The position numbers and the translations under genes are program-made. A stretch of 15,817 nucleotides of DNA, from contig NZ_JAWDIR010000017.1 in the NCBI RefSeq assembly GCF_046156265.1, forward strand, positions 1 through 15,817. The letters are read 5' to 3'. Positions within the stretch are counted from its first letter, which is position 1. Each line of letters starts with the position of its first letter. This DNA is from CAMDHY01 sp046156265 (GTDB taxonomy: Bacteria; Pseudomonadota; Alphaproteobacteria; Rhizobiales; Segnochrobactraceae). Shown in pieces: positions 8,148 to 15,382 of this stretch. Under the pieces are notes generated by a model, which saw nothing but the letters and a program-made list of their open reading frames with translations, did not search any database and was not told where the DNA came from.

Positions 8148-8404
8148 GAACAAAACACTCCTAGACTGCTACTACATAACAAGCGTAATCAGTCTAGGCT
8201 AATAAACGCGTGAAATCATTCGAATCCACTCGAAAGGCTTAGGTAATTCGGAGTATGATAACTTTTTCGTCGATAGGGCGTGACCATCGCTGTCGCCAGC
8301 CGGCAGATCCGCGGTCTTCACGGAGGCGTACGTTCGCGCGCGGACTCCATCGCGGTGGCGCCCCACTCTGCGGTGCGGGCTGCCGGCCGCGGAAGACGAT
8401 CGGG
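8148..8404. other. AT-rich leader of the recombinase unit and end of the island
   Basis: From 8148 to about 8260 the sequence is clearly AT-richer than the flanks and contains the inverted repeat at 8160-8198 and a short one (TTCGA 8219-8223 / TCGAA 8230-8234). The part to 8404 returns to high GC, with no supported gene, up to the SDR stop. The composition change marks a plausible island boundary. I could not recognise a promoter with confidence. Confidence 0.5.
8160..8198. repeat. Perfect 9-bp inverted repeat before the recombinase unit
   Basis: CCTAGACTG (8160-8168) and CAGTCTAGG (8190-8198) are exact reverse complements separated by 21 nt. The inner arm lies about 13 nt upstream of the small gene's ATG and overlaps its AGGAG. 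Position and symmetry suggest an operator for a dimeric protein or a recombinase/att-type site. There is no T-run for a terminator. Function inferred. Confidence 0.5.
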
Positions 8405-9157
8405 CTAGATATTCTGCCCGCCCGAAACCTCTATGCGCTGGGCGGTAACCCAGTGATTGTCGGGGCGGAGGAGGCTGGCGATGGCCGGACCGACATCGTC
8501 TGGCTTGCCGACGCGACCAAGCGCGGTCACCGCCGCGAAGGCTTCATTGTAAGCCGGCGTGTCGCGCACCGCGCCGCCGAGGAAGTCCGTCTCGATGGCG
8601 CCGGGGGCGACCGTATTCGCGGTGATCCCACGGTGACCGAGCTCCTTGGCCATGTAGAGGCTTAGGATTTCGACAGCGCCTTTTGCCGCAGAATAGGCGG
8701 AAAAGCCGGGAAACGAAACGCGCGTGAGACCCGACGAGAAGTTCACGATCCGACCGCCGCTCGCCATCAGTGGTAAGAGGGCCTGCGTCAGAAAGAAGAC
8801 GCCCTTCACGTGCACGTTGAACAGGTGGTCGAACTGCTCCTCCGTGGTCTCGCTGAAGGCCGCCATCTCGCCGTGACCGGCGTTATTGATCAGGTGATCG
8901 AAGTCCTCCCGTCCCGAGGCCGCAAGCGCCGTGCGTACACGCTCGGCGAAATCCGGGAACCCGGACATGGCGGCCGTGTCGAGCTGCAGGGCGACCGCCC
9001 GTCGGCCCAGCGCCGCGATCTCCGCGACGACTGCGTCCGCCTCGGCGGCGCGGCTGCGGTAGGTGAGGATCACGTCGCCGCCCTGGCGTGCGATGCTGAG
9101 AGCGGTATTGCGGCCGAGGCCGCGGCTGCCGCCGGTCACGATTGAAACGGTCGTCAT
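8405..9157 (-). CDS. SDR-family NAD(P)-dependent oxidoreductase
   Basis: A 250-residue classical short-chain dehydrogenase/reductase. Visible motifs: TGGSRGLG cofactor loop (residues 8-15), NNAG (91-94), NVHVKG, the catalytic Ser in VNFSSG (140-142), YSAAK (Tyr155, Lys159) and the PG motif (NTVAPGAIETDF). Length and motif spacing are normal. TYRS after the second strand, carrying an Arg, suggests an NADP(H) preference, though this is weak evidence. The start is the ATG at 9157, with AGGAG 7 nt upstream. It lies 201 bp after the aldehyde dehydrogenase stop on the same strand. Together they suggest oxidation of a hydroxy compound to an aldehyde and then to an acid. The substrate cannot be told from the sequence. 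Confidence 0.92.
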   Translation of the reverse strand: MTTVSIVTGGSRGLGRNTALSIARQGGDVILTYRSRAAEADAVVAEIAALGRRAVALQLDTAAMSGFPDFAERVRTALAASGREDFDHLINNAGHGEMAAFSETTEEQFDHLFNVHVKGVFFLTQALLPLMASGGRIVNFSSGLTRVSFPGFSAYSAAKGAVEILSLYMAKELGHRGITANTVAPGAIETDFLGGAVRDTPAYNEAFAAVTALGRVGKPDDVGPAIASLLRPDNHWVTAQRIEVSGGQNI

Positions 9158-9358
9158 GGGAAGTCTCCTGTGTTTTATGCTGCGTGAATTCGCGACGCGA
9201 TCACGGTGCGCGGCTGGCGCACACGAGCGGCCCGGCAGGGTGATGCTGCCCGGATTTCTTGACGTGGCAGGTAGGAGGCGAAGTACCGGCGATAGCCGCA
9301 CCCGTCGCTTCCGCGGTTCCTCTTCCGCGGCCGAGCGGCTGCGTGGACGGCAAGCCAC
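9158..9358. other. Spacer between aldehyde dehydrogenase and SDR genes
   Basis: A 201-bp GC-rich gap with no supported gene. It contains a close pair of TTCCGCGG repeats around 9309-9331 in which two CCGCGG palindromes could form a 6-bp stem, but no T-run follows. The SDR may therefore be read from its own promoter or by read-through. Confidence 0.4.
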
Positions 9359-10786
9359 CTACTGCAGGTAGACGAGCTTTGTTCGCTGGTAAGGCTCGAG
9401 TAGCTCGATACCGCCTTCAGTATCGATGCCACTTTCCTTCCAGCCGCCGAGCGCAGCCTCCGGATAGTGGGTAACAGGCCCGTTGACCCCGACCACACCG
9501 TACTGAAGAGCATCGACCAGCCGGCGCTGCCGGCGCGCGTCGTGGGTGACCACATACGAAGCAAGGCCGAAATCGGGACGGTTCGCCCGCTCGAGCATGG
9601 CTGCCTCATCTGCGAACGGGAGGATCGGAGCGACCGGCCCGAAGGGCTCCTGGTGGAGGATCTCGGCCTCGTCCGGCACATCGGTGATCACGGTGGGCGC
9701 GAAAAAGAACCCCCGCTGTCCGATCCGCGCTCCGCCGGCGAGGATCGACGCGCCGCGAGATTGCGCGTCCTCCACCAGCTTCTCGATCGCCGCCACGCGC
9801 CGCCTGTTCGCGAGCGGGCCCATCTCGGTCGTCGGATCGGTACCAACCCCGACCCGCAGCGCCTTTGCACGTTCGACGAAGCGCGCAGTGAAGCGCTCGG
9901 CGATCGGCGCTTCGACGAAGAACCGGGACGGACTGAGACAGATCTGGCCGGCGTTGCTGAACTTTGCGGCCGAAAGCATATCCGCCGCCCATTCCGGATC
10001 GACGCCACCACAGACAATCACCGGCGCGTGGCCGCCAAGCTCCATGGTGACGGACTTCACCTCCGCACCAGCAGCGGCGGCAAGGCGCTTGCCGACCGGG
10101 ATCGAGCCCGTGAAGGTGATCTTGGCGACTTCGCGGGCGGCGATGAGATCGGCGGAGACTTGTTCCGGATCGCCGAACACGACCGCAATAGCCGCCGGCG
10201 CAACACCGGCCTCGAGCAATGCTCGCGCCATCACCAGCACCGGCCCGGGTGTTTCCTCCGAGGGCTTGCAAATGATCGCGCAACCGGCCCCGAGGGCACC
10301 GGCGAACTTTTTCGCGGCGAGAGCCATGGGGAAGTTCCACGGGGTGAAGGCCGCGACGATGCCAACGGGATGCGACTGGATCTCCATGCGGCTGCCGCGT
10401 GTGCGGCCGGCGACATGCCGATCGGCTATCCGCCGTGCCTGTTCGCCTCCCCACTCGAGGAAGTCCGCAGAGCGTTCGACCTCGACGCGGGCCTCGGCGA
10501 TGGGCTTGCCCTGTTCCCGCGTGATGGTGCGGGCAGCCGCCTCTAGGTCGGTCCGAAGGATGTCGGCAGCTTTCTTCAGGATGCCGCCGCGTTCCCAGGG
10601 AGGCGTGCCCGCCCACTCGCGCGAGCCTCGCGCCGCCACGTCGACCGCCTCACGGAGATCGCCGGCCGAAGCGTAGGACACCTCGCCGATCTTCTCTTCT
10701 GTCGCCGGGTTGACGATGTCGCCTGCCTCACCCTTTGACCCGGCGCGCTCGATGCCATCTATGAGCAGGCGGTACTCGTTGGGCAT
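9359..10786 (-). CDS. NAD(P)-dependent aldehyde dehydrogenase (succinate-semialdehyde/ketoglutarate-semialdehyde type)
   Basis: A 475-residue ALDH superfamily enzyme that oxidises an aldehyde to its acid. Landmarks: PWNFP (Asn151), CKPSEETPGP (Lys174), FTGSIPVG, catalytic base in VTMELGGHAP (Glu249), nucleophile in SNAGQICLSPSR (Cys283), and the C-terminal EPFGPVAPILPFAD. The QICLSPSR cysteine context and overall look are closest to succinate-semialdehyde and alpha-ketoglutarate-semialdehyde dehydrogenases. The ALDH superfamily is certain; the substrate is not. The ATG at 10786 has GGAG 7 nt upstream, and upstream in-frame codons are Arg/Pro-rich and not family-like. The LysR regulator is divergent, 162 bp away, and presumably controls it. 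Confidence 0.9.
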   Translation of the reverse strand: MPNEYRLLIDGIERAGSKGEAGDIVNPATEEKIGEVSYASAGDLREAVDVAARGSREWAGTPPWERGGILKKAADILRTDLEAAARTITREQGKPIAEARVEVERSADFLEWGGEQARRIADRHVAGRTRGSRMEIQSHPVGIVAAFTPWNFPMALAAKKFAGALGAGCAIICKPSEETPGPVLVMARALLEAGVAPAAIAVVFGDPEQVSADLIAAREVAKITFTGSIPVGKRLAAAAGAEVKSVTMELGGHAPVIVCGGVDPEWAADMLSAAKFSNAGQICLSPSRFFVEAPIAERFTARFVERAKALRVGVGTDPTTEMGPLANRRRVAAIEKLVEDAQSRGASILAGGARIGQRGFFFAPTVITDVPDEAEILHQEPFGPVAPILPFADEAAMLERANRPDFGLASYVVTHDARRQRRLVDALQYGVVGVNGPVTHYPEAALGGWKESGIDTEGGIELLEPYQRTKLVYLQ

Positions 10787-10913
10787 GGGCAGCTCCGGTT
10801 CTGCGGCAGGCTTGCGCCGTCCAGGAGCGGGCCATCCTCTGTGCTGGCATTGGTGGCCTCGCCCTCGCCGCCGTTTCATAGCAACCGAGGTTGGCCGGCA
10901 GAACGACTTCCTT

Positions 10914-10928
10914 TATAGATCAGCCATA
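10914..10928. promoter_or_regulatory. Candidate LysR box
   Basis: TATAGATCAGCCATA has TAT and ATA arms separated by 9 nt, fitting the LysR-type T-N11-A pattern. It lies 20 nt before the LysR ATG and about 130 bp upstream of the divergent aldehyde dehydrogenase. A further perfect 14-bp palindrome, CATGGGTGCCCATG (10938-10951), covers the LysR start codon and might serve in autoregulation. Sites are assigned from pattern and position only. Confidence 0.35.
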
Positions 10929-10948
10929 CCTTGAAGGCATGGGTGCCC

Positions 10949-11854
10949 ATGGAGCTGCGCCACCTCAGATACTTCGTCGCGGTCGCCGAGGAGGGCAGCC
11001 TGACGGTGGCGGCCGAACGGCGGCTGTTCACAGCGCAGCCGTCCCTCAGCCGACAGCTCCGAGACCTCGAAGCCGAGGTCGGCGCTCAGCTCTTCATCCG
11101 CAATTCTCGTGGCGTCGAACTCACCAAGGCCGGAAGTGCCTTCCTCGCTCACGCCCGGCTGGCGTTGGAGTCGGCAGGGGAGGCAGTGGCGGCAGCGAGG
11201 CGCGCAGCCCGTCCGGCCAAACCCAGCTTTGCCGTAGGTTTCCTCACCGGGCAGGAGGTGGAGTGGCTTCGGCACGTCACGCACGTGCTACAGCCGCAGC
11301 TGAGAGACATCGATTTTCGTGTATCCAGCGATTTCTCACCTGCCGTTGGTGAAGCCATCCAACGCGGGGACATCGATCTCGGCATCTGCCGCCTGGAGCC
11401 GCATCCCGATGTGACGTACAAGGTCATCGACCACGAGCCTATCCTGGTGTTCCTGCCGAGAGACCATCCTCTCGCGGCCTGCTCTGCCATCGATACGCGC
11501 GACATCGATCCCGCATTGTTCATTGGCTACTCCACGACCACGCATATCCTGCGAGGTATTGTCGATCGCTATTTCCGCGATCGCGGGATCGCCATGTTGC
11601 CGACCCGCTTTCTCGACGGCGTCGCCACCGGGATTTCGCTGGTTGCTTCGACGGGCGGCGTAACGCTGTTGCCGGCCTATGTGGAGAAAATGTTGCCGCG
11701 CTCGGTCGTGAGCAGGCCGCTCACCGGCAATGCTCCAGTGATCGAGATCGCAGCAGGCTACCGGGCTGACAACCCTTCCCCCGTCCTGCAGTTCTTCCTT
11801 GAGCATCTCGAGCAGCTCATCGCCTCACGAGCTGGGGACGTTGCCCCCACCTGA
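10949..11854 (+). CDS. LysR-family transcriptional regulator
   Basis: A 301-residue LTTR. The N-terminal winged helix-turn-helix is unmistakable: MELRHLRYFVAVAEEGSLTV, QPSLSRQLRDLEAEVG and LFIRNSRGVELTKAG (residues 1-65). A linker helix and a periplasmic-binding-protein-like inducer domain follow (about 90-300: AVGFLTGQEVEWLR, DIDLGICRLEPH, GGVTLLPAYV). The ATG at 10949 is chosen because homology begins exactly there; a TTG six codons upstream (10931) is an alternative. It is transcribed away from the aldehyde dehydrogenase and SDR genes, the usual arrangement in which an LTTR bound to the shared intergenic region activates its divergent target in response to a substrate-derived inducer. Confidence 0.93.
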   Translation: MELRHLRYFVAVAEEGSLTVAAERRLFTAQPSLSRQLRDLEAEVGAQLFIRNSRGVELTKAGSAFLAHARLALESAGEAVAAARRAARPAKPSFAVGFLTGQEVEWLRHVTHVLQPQLRDIDFRVSSDFSPAVGEAIQRGDIDLGICRLEPHPDVTYKVIDHEPILVFLPRDHPLAACSAIDTRDIDPALFIGYSTTTHILRGIVDRYFRDRGIAMLPTRFLDGVATGISLVASTGGVTLLPAYVEKMLPRSVVSRPLTGNAPVIEIAAGYRADNPSPVLQFFLEHLEQLIASRAGDVAPT

Positions 11855-12147
11855 CGAGCACTGCGCCTGCAGCTCAACGCGGAGGACAAGCCGATCCTCT
11901 CCAAGTCCATGTCGCCGCAGCTCTCACCGCTGAAGCTGGTACGAAGCGCGAGTGGTTCTTCGGCCAGTCGCGTGTAGGACGAGTAAGTACTGGTCAGCCC
12001 GCCGGTAGCTCCACGCCCAACTTCTCCTTGATCGCCAGCATCCGGGTGGCCCGCGAGTATCCTGTGGACAAGGCCAAGCCACGGCAACTCCCAAGTAAGA
12101 TGCCGAGCGGCAACACTGGCGTCACCGCACCACTCTAACGTCGTAAA
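11855..12147. other. Intergenic stretch between converging LysR and GntR genes
   Basis: A 293-bp region with no gene I can support. On the minus strand one frame is open from about 12136 to a TGA at 11994-11996 and contains LSTGYSRATRMLAIKEKLGV followed by ELPAG. That looks protein-like but is unrecognised, has no clear start, and may be the tail of a lost gene. No intrinsic terminator was identified between the converging genes. Confidence 0.35.
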
Positions 12148-12852
12148 TCAGGCAATCCGCTGCAGCCGTGTCTCGCCCTCTTCCAGCTCTAGCAAGTGCC
12201 CAATCACGACGCTGCTGCCGAGCATCAGGTCGGCTTCGATCGCCCTTGCAAGCGCCACAGGGTCGCCTGCACGGATGGCCGCGAGTGCCGCGTCGTGCGG
12301 CGTGACGTCGTAGCTGTGGCGGGTCAGGTAGGGAAGCGAAATGACGGGAACGATCTGGCACCACAGGCTTTCGAGGATGCCGATCAGCACGGGGTTCTCG
12401 CTGCGACGATAGAGCCCAAAGTGGAACTCGACGCCGAGCCGCAGGGCGTCGTCGTAGCGGCCGAGGGCCTGCGCGGCGCAGAACTCAGACTGCAGCCGTT
12501 CCAGCGAAGCAATATCAGCCTCGGCGAGGTTCGGTAGGGCCGATGCTGCGGCGAGAGGTTCTAGCCTAAGGCGGACCTCGCGGATTTGCAGGTATTCGCG
12601 CGCCGTCGGCCGGCGGACCCGCACGTAGTGGCGGCTTTTGATCTCTATTGCGCGGTCTCGGACAAGCTGGAAGAGCGCCTCACGAACGGGCGTCTCGCTG
12701 GTGCCGAGGGAAGCGGCGAGTTCGCGCACTTTCAGGCGCTGATGCGGAAGCATCTGGCCGTGCATCAGGGCGTGCTGCAGGCGTCGGTAGATCTGCTCGA
12801 CCAGGCTGCTCTGCTGCAGCGGCGACGCGAGGGCGAGCGGAACGTCGGCCAT
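12148..12852 (-). CDS. GntR-family regulator, FCD (FadR) subfamily
   Basis: A 234-residue regulator. The winged HTH spans about residues 16-80 (SLVEQIYRRLQHALMHGQML, RELAASLGTSETPVREAL, LVRDRAIEI). The all-helical FCD ligand domain follows (about 85-215), with candidate metal-binding histidines at EFHFGLYRR (His144) and TPHDAALAAI (His186). AGGAG lies 4-5 nt before the ATG at 12852. It is divergent from the flavin oxidoreductase operon with 149 bp between the start codons, so it is very likely that operon's local regulator. Members of this subfamily are usually repressors released by small organic acids or other pathway intermediates. The effector here is unknown. Confidence 0.92.
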   Translation of the reverse strand: MADVPLALASPLQQSSLVEQIYRRLQHALMHGQMLPHQRLKVRELAASLGTSETPVREALFQLVRDRAIEIKSRHYVRVRRPTAREYLQIREVRLRLEPLAAASALPNLAEADIASLERLQSEFCAAQALGRYDDALRLGVEFHFGLYRRSENPVLIGILESLWCQIVPVISLPYLTRHSYDVTPHDAALAAIRAGDPVALARAIEADLMLGSSVVIGHLLELEEGETRLQRIA

Positions 12853-12950
12853 GCGGCTCCTGAGGATCGAAGTGAAAGGGTGACGGATCCTACCAAACTA
12901 CAGGGATTAATGCCCAGGCGCGGACGCGCCCCGAAGCGCATATTGACTCT

Positions 12951-12969
12951 TGATATATCAGGTATCAGG
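12951..12969. promoter_or_regulatory. Candidate GntR operator in the divergent intergenic region
   Basis: TGATATATCA (12951-12960) is a perfect 10-bp palindrome near the middle of the gap between the GntR gene and the flavin oxidoreductase. It overlaps two tandem copies of TATCAGG (12956-12962 and 12963-12969). A possible -35, TTGACT, lies at 12943-12948, though no good -10 follows. AT-rich short palindromes are typical FCD-GntR targets. Assignment is by position and symmetry. Confidence 0.5.
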
Positions 12970-13001
12970 CTGGAACTCAGCAGTGGAAGCGAGCCCGGCC
13001 C

Positions 13002-14975
13002 ATGTCGAGACTGTTCACTCACCTCTTCTCCCCGCTCACCATTCGTGGCGTCGAGGTGCGCAATCGCATCCTCTCGACCGGGCATCACACCCTGCTCGCG
13101 CGCGACGGCAAGGCGCCGGACGAGCTCGTCGCCTACCACGAGGCGCGGGCGAGGGGTGGAGCGGGGCTGATCGTGCTGGAGTGTACGGCGGTGCACGAGA
13201 CCGCCTTCTTCCACGGCACCTGCCTCAACGGCTTCACCGACGACTGCATCCCCGGCTTCCGGAAGCTGGCCGAGGTGATCCACGCGAACGGCGCGAAGAC
13301 CTTCGGGCAGTTGTTCCACCCGGGCTGCGAGGTGATGGGGATCGCCAGCGACGGCACCCGAACCGTCGCCTACGCACCGTCCGCGGTGAAGCACGAGCGC
13401 TACCTCACCACCGCGGTGCCGATGTCGGGCGCGCTGATCGCAGACGTGATCGCATGCTACGGCGCCACCGCGGCCCGCATGATCGAGGCCGGGCTCGACG
13501 GCGTCGAGGTGATGGCGAGCCACGGCTACCTGCCGTCGCAGTTCCTCAACCCGCGCATCAACCGGCGCGAGGACGAGTGGGGCGGGTCGTTCCACAACCG
13601 CATCCGCTTCCTGCGCGAGATCGTCGCCGCCGTGCGGGCCGCGATTGGACCGGGGCCGGTGGTGGGGCTGCGCATTTCCGGCGACGAGGAGGACGCGCGC
13701 GGCCTGCACCTCGACGAGTGCCTGGCGGCGGTTGACGCGCTGCACGGCGAGCGCGCCTTCGACTACTACAACGTTACGGCGGGCTCCTCCTCCTCGGCGA
13801 AGGCGGTGGTCCACATCGTTCCGCCGATGAGCTTTGCCCCCGCCTACGTCGCGCCGTACGCGCGGAAGGTCCGTGATCGGGTCGACGTGCCGGTGTTCGT
13901 TGTCGGCCGCATCAACCAGCCGCACGAGGCCGAGACCGTCATCCGCAACGGCGACGCCGACATGTGCGGCATGACGCGCGCGATGATCTCCGACCCCGAG
14001 ATGCCGCGGAAGGCGCGCGAGGACCGCACCGACGACATCCGCGCCTGTGTCGCCTGCAACCAGGCGTGCATTGGTCACCTCTATCTGGGCGCCCCTGTCT
14101 CGTGCATCCAGCGGCCCGAGACCGGTCGCGAGCGCCGGTTCGGATCGCCGCGCACGGCGGCAACGGTGCGTCGCGTCGCCGTCGTCGGCGGCGGGCCGGC
14201 GGGCATGAAGGCGGCGGCGGCCGCGGCGGAGCGCGGCCATCACGTGACGCTGTTCGAGGCCGGCCGGCGGCTCGGCGGGCAGGTCCTCTACGCCCAGATG
14301 TTGCCCGGGCGCGCCGAATTCGGCGGCGTCGTGACCAACCTCGCCCGCGAGGTCGAGCGCGCCCAGGTGCGGGTCGAACTCGGCGTGCGCGCGACGGCCG
14401 CCGACATTGTCGCAACCGGCGCCGACGCGGTGATCGTCGCCACCGGGGCGACGCCGATGCGACCCGACCTCGAGCTTTCCGACGGACGCGCAGTCTACGA
14501 CGCCTGGCAGGTGCTGGACGGCGAGGCGCCGATCGGACGCCACGTCGCCATCGCCGACTGGCGCGGCGACTGGGTTGGCATGGGTCTCGCCGAGCGCTTC
14601 GTGCGCGAGGGCCGGCAGGTCACGCTCGCCACCTCCACCCAGGGCCCGGCCGTGAGCCTGATGCCCTACATCCGCGACCAGTGGGTGTCGCTGCTGCAAG
14701 GGCTCGGCGTGCGGTTCGTCAGCTATGCCCGTCCCTACGGCGCTGACGCCGCCGACGTCTATTTCGAGCACACGTACTCCGGCGAGGCGATCGTCGTTTC
14801 CGACGCCGACACCTTCGTCGTGTCCTACGGCAACGAGCCGCGGCCCAGCCCCTTTGAGGGCGACGATCTCGGCGGAGCAACGGTGCGGCTCATCGGCGAC
14901 GCCGCCTCGCCCCGCACCGTCGAGGAGGCCGTTCTCGAAGGCCTGGTTGCGGCCGACGCCATCGGCCGGACCTGA
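13002..14975 (+). CDS. FMN/4Fe-4S/FAD oxidoreductase of the trimethylamine dehydrogenase / 2,4-dienoyl-CoA reductase family
   Basis: A 657-residue three-part flavoenzyme. Residues 1-340 form an old-yellow-enzyme FMN barrel: FSPLTIRGVEVRNRILSTGH, QLFHPG, VMASHGYLPSQFLNPRINRR, DEWGGSFHNRIRF. Cysteines 349, 352, 356 and 368 (CVACNQAC...SC) have the CX2CX3CX11C spacing of an iron-sulfur cluster. Residues 392-401 (VAVVGGGPAG) start a FAD/NAD-type Rossmann region, ending in the LIGDA motif. The family transfers electrons from an amine (demethylation or deamination) or NAD(P)H through these cofactors. His174 and Tyr176 align with active-site positions of the family, but Met171 stands where trimethylamine dehydrogenase has its catalytic Tyr, so trimethylamine itself is unlikely. 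The length is normal (relatives 650-730). It is the first gene of an operon with the cupin and binding protein, and GntR is divergent. Confidence 0.88.
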   Translation: MSRLFTHLFSPLTIRGVEVRNRILSTGHHTLLARDGKAPDELVAYHEARARGGAGLIVLECTAVHETAFFHGTCLNGFTDDCIPGFRKLAEVIHANGAKTFGQLFHPGCEVMGIASDGTRTVAYAPSAVKHERYLTTAVPMSGALIADVIACYGATAARMIEAGLDGVEVMASHGYLPSQFLNPRINRREDEWGGSFHNRIRFLREIVAAVRAAIGPGPVVGLRISGDEEDARGLHLDECLAAVDALHGERAFDYYNVTAGSSSSAKAVVHIVPPMSFAPAYVAPYARKVRDRVDVPVFVVGRINQPHEAETVIRNGDADMCGMTRAMISDPEMPRKAREDRTDDIRACVACNQACIGHLYLGAPVSCIQRPETGRERRFGSPRTAATVRRVAVVGGGPAGMKAAAAAAERGHHVTLFEAGRRLGGQVLYAQMLPGRAEFGGVVTNLAREVERAQVRVELGVRATAADIVATGADAVIVATGATPMRPDLELSDGRAVYDAWQVLDGEAPIGRHVAIADWRGDWVGMGLAERFVREGRQVTLATSTQGPAVSLMPYIRDQWVSLLQGLGVRFVSYARPYGADAADVYFEHTYSGEAIVVSDADTFVVSYGNEPRPSPFEGDDLGGATVRLIGDAASPRTVEEAVLEGLVAADAIGRT

Positions 14976-14986
14976 GGAGGATCGAC

Positions 14987-15334
14987 TTGCCAGCCAAGCA
15001 CTTCAAGTACGGCGATCTTGACCTGACGTATTCCGAGCGGGGCTCGTTCCTGTCCGAGTATGTCGACAAGCGCGACAGCGAGCACTTCGCGGCCGGAGTG
15101 GCCTCGTTCCGCGACGCCGACATCCCGTTCCGCATCTGGTACGACGAGGTCATCTCCTGCCTGTCGACCGAGAACGGCCTCGAAATCGTCATCGACGGGA
15201 CAAGCCATGTGCTGTCCGCCGGTGACGCGATCTGGATCCCGAAGGACACCGACCTCGTCTATCGATCCGTCGGCACGTCCGTCTTCTTCTACGCCGTCAG
15301 CCCAGCCGACTGGAAGGACCGCCGTCCGGCCTGA
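14987..15334 (+). CDS. EutQ-like cupin protein
   Basis: A 115-residue single-domain cupin. The core is GLEIVIDGTSHVLSAGDAIW, then IPKDTDLVYRSVGTSVFFYA, the beta-barrel pattern of the ethanolamine-utilisation EutQ family. The first half holds FKYGDLDLTYSERGSFLSEY. It lacks the histidine cluster of metal-binding cupins, as EutQ-like proteins often do. Initiation is at TTG (14987), supported by AGGAGG (14975-14980) 6 nt upstream and directly after the oxidoreductase stop (12 bp gap); no ATG suits. Small cupins of this kind often accompany amine or amino-acid-derivative catabolic genes. No enzymatic activity can be read from the sequence. Confidence 0.85.
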   Translation: MPAKHFKYGDLDLTYSERGSFLSEYVDKRDSEHFAAGVASFRDADIPFRIWYDEVISCLSTENGLEIVIDGTSHVLSAGDAIWIPKDTDLVYRSVGTSVFFYAVSPADWKDRRPA

Positions 15335-15382
15335 GTGAATCCACCCGCCGAAGCAGAAACCAAACAGAGAGAGGGGAAGACA

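Noticed and set aside
8212..8236. tRNA 3'-end-like stretch (TTCGAATCC) as an integration site
   Set aside because: The arms around it do not pair as a T-stem and no matching tRNA body is present.
9305..9335. Intrinsic terminator at the CCGCGG repeats
   Set aside because: The stem is only 6 bp and no T-run follows on either strand.
9546..10676. Long plus-strand frames opposite the aldehyde dehydrogenase
   Set aside because: Antisense shadows of a well-supported ALDH gene; no recognisable domain or start signal.
12765..14771. Very long (668-codon) minus-strand open frame opposite the flavin oxidoreductase
   Set aside because: Its His/Arg/Asp-rich low-complexity translation is the mirror of GC-rich codon bias; the plus strand has clear family motifs and a ribosome site.
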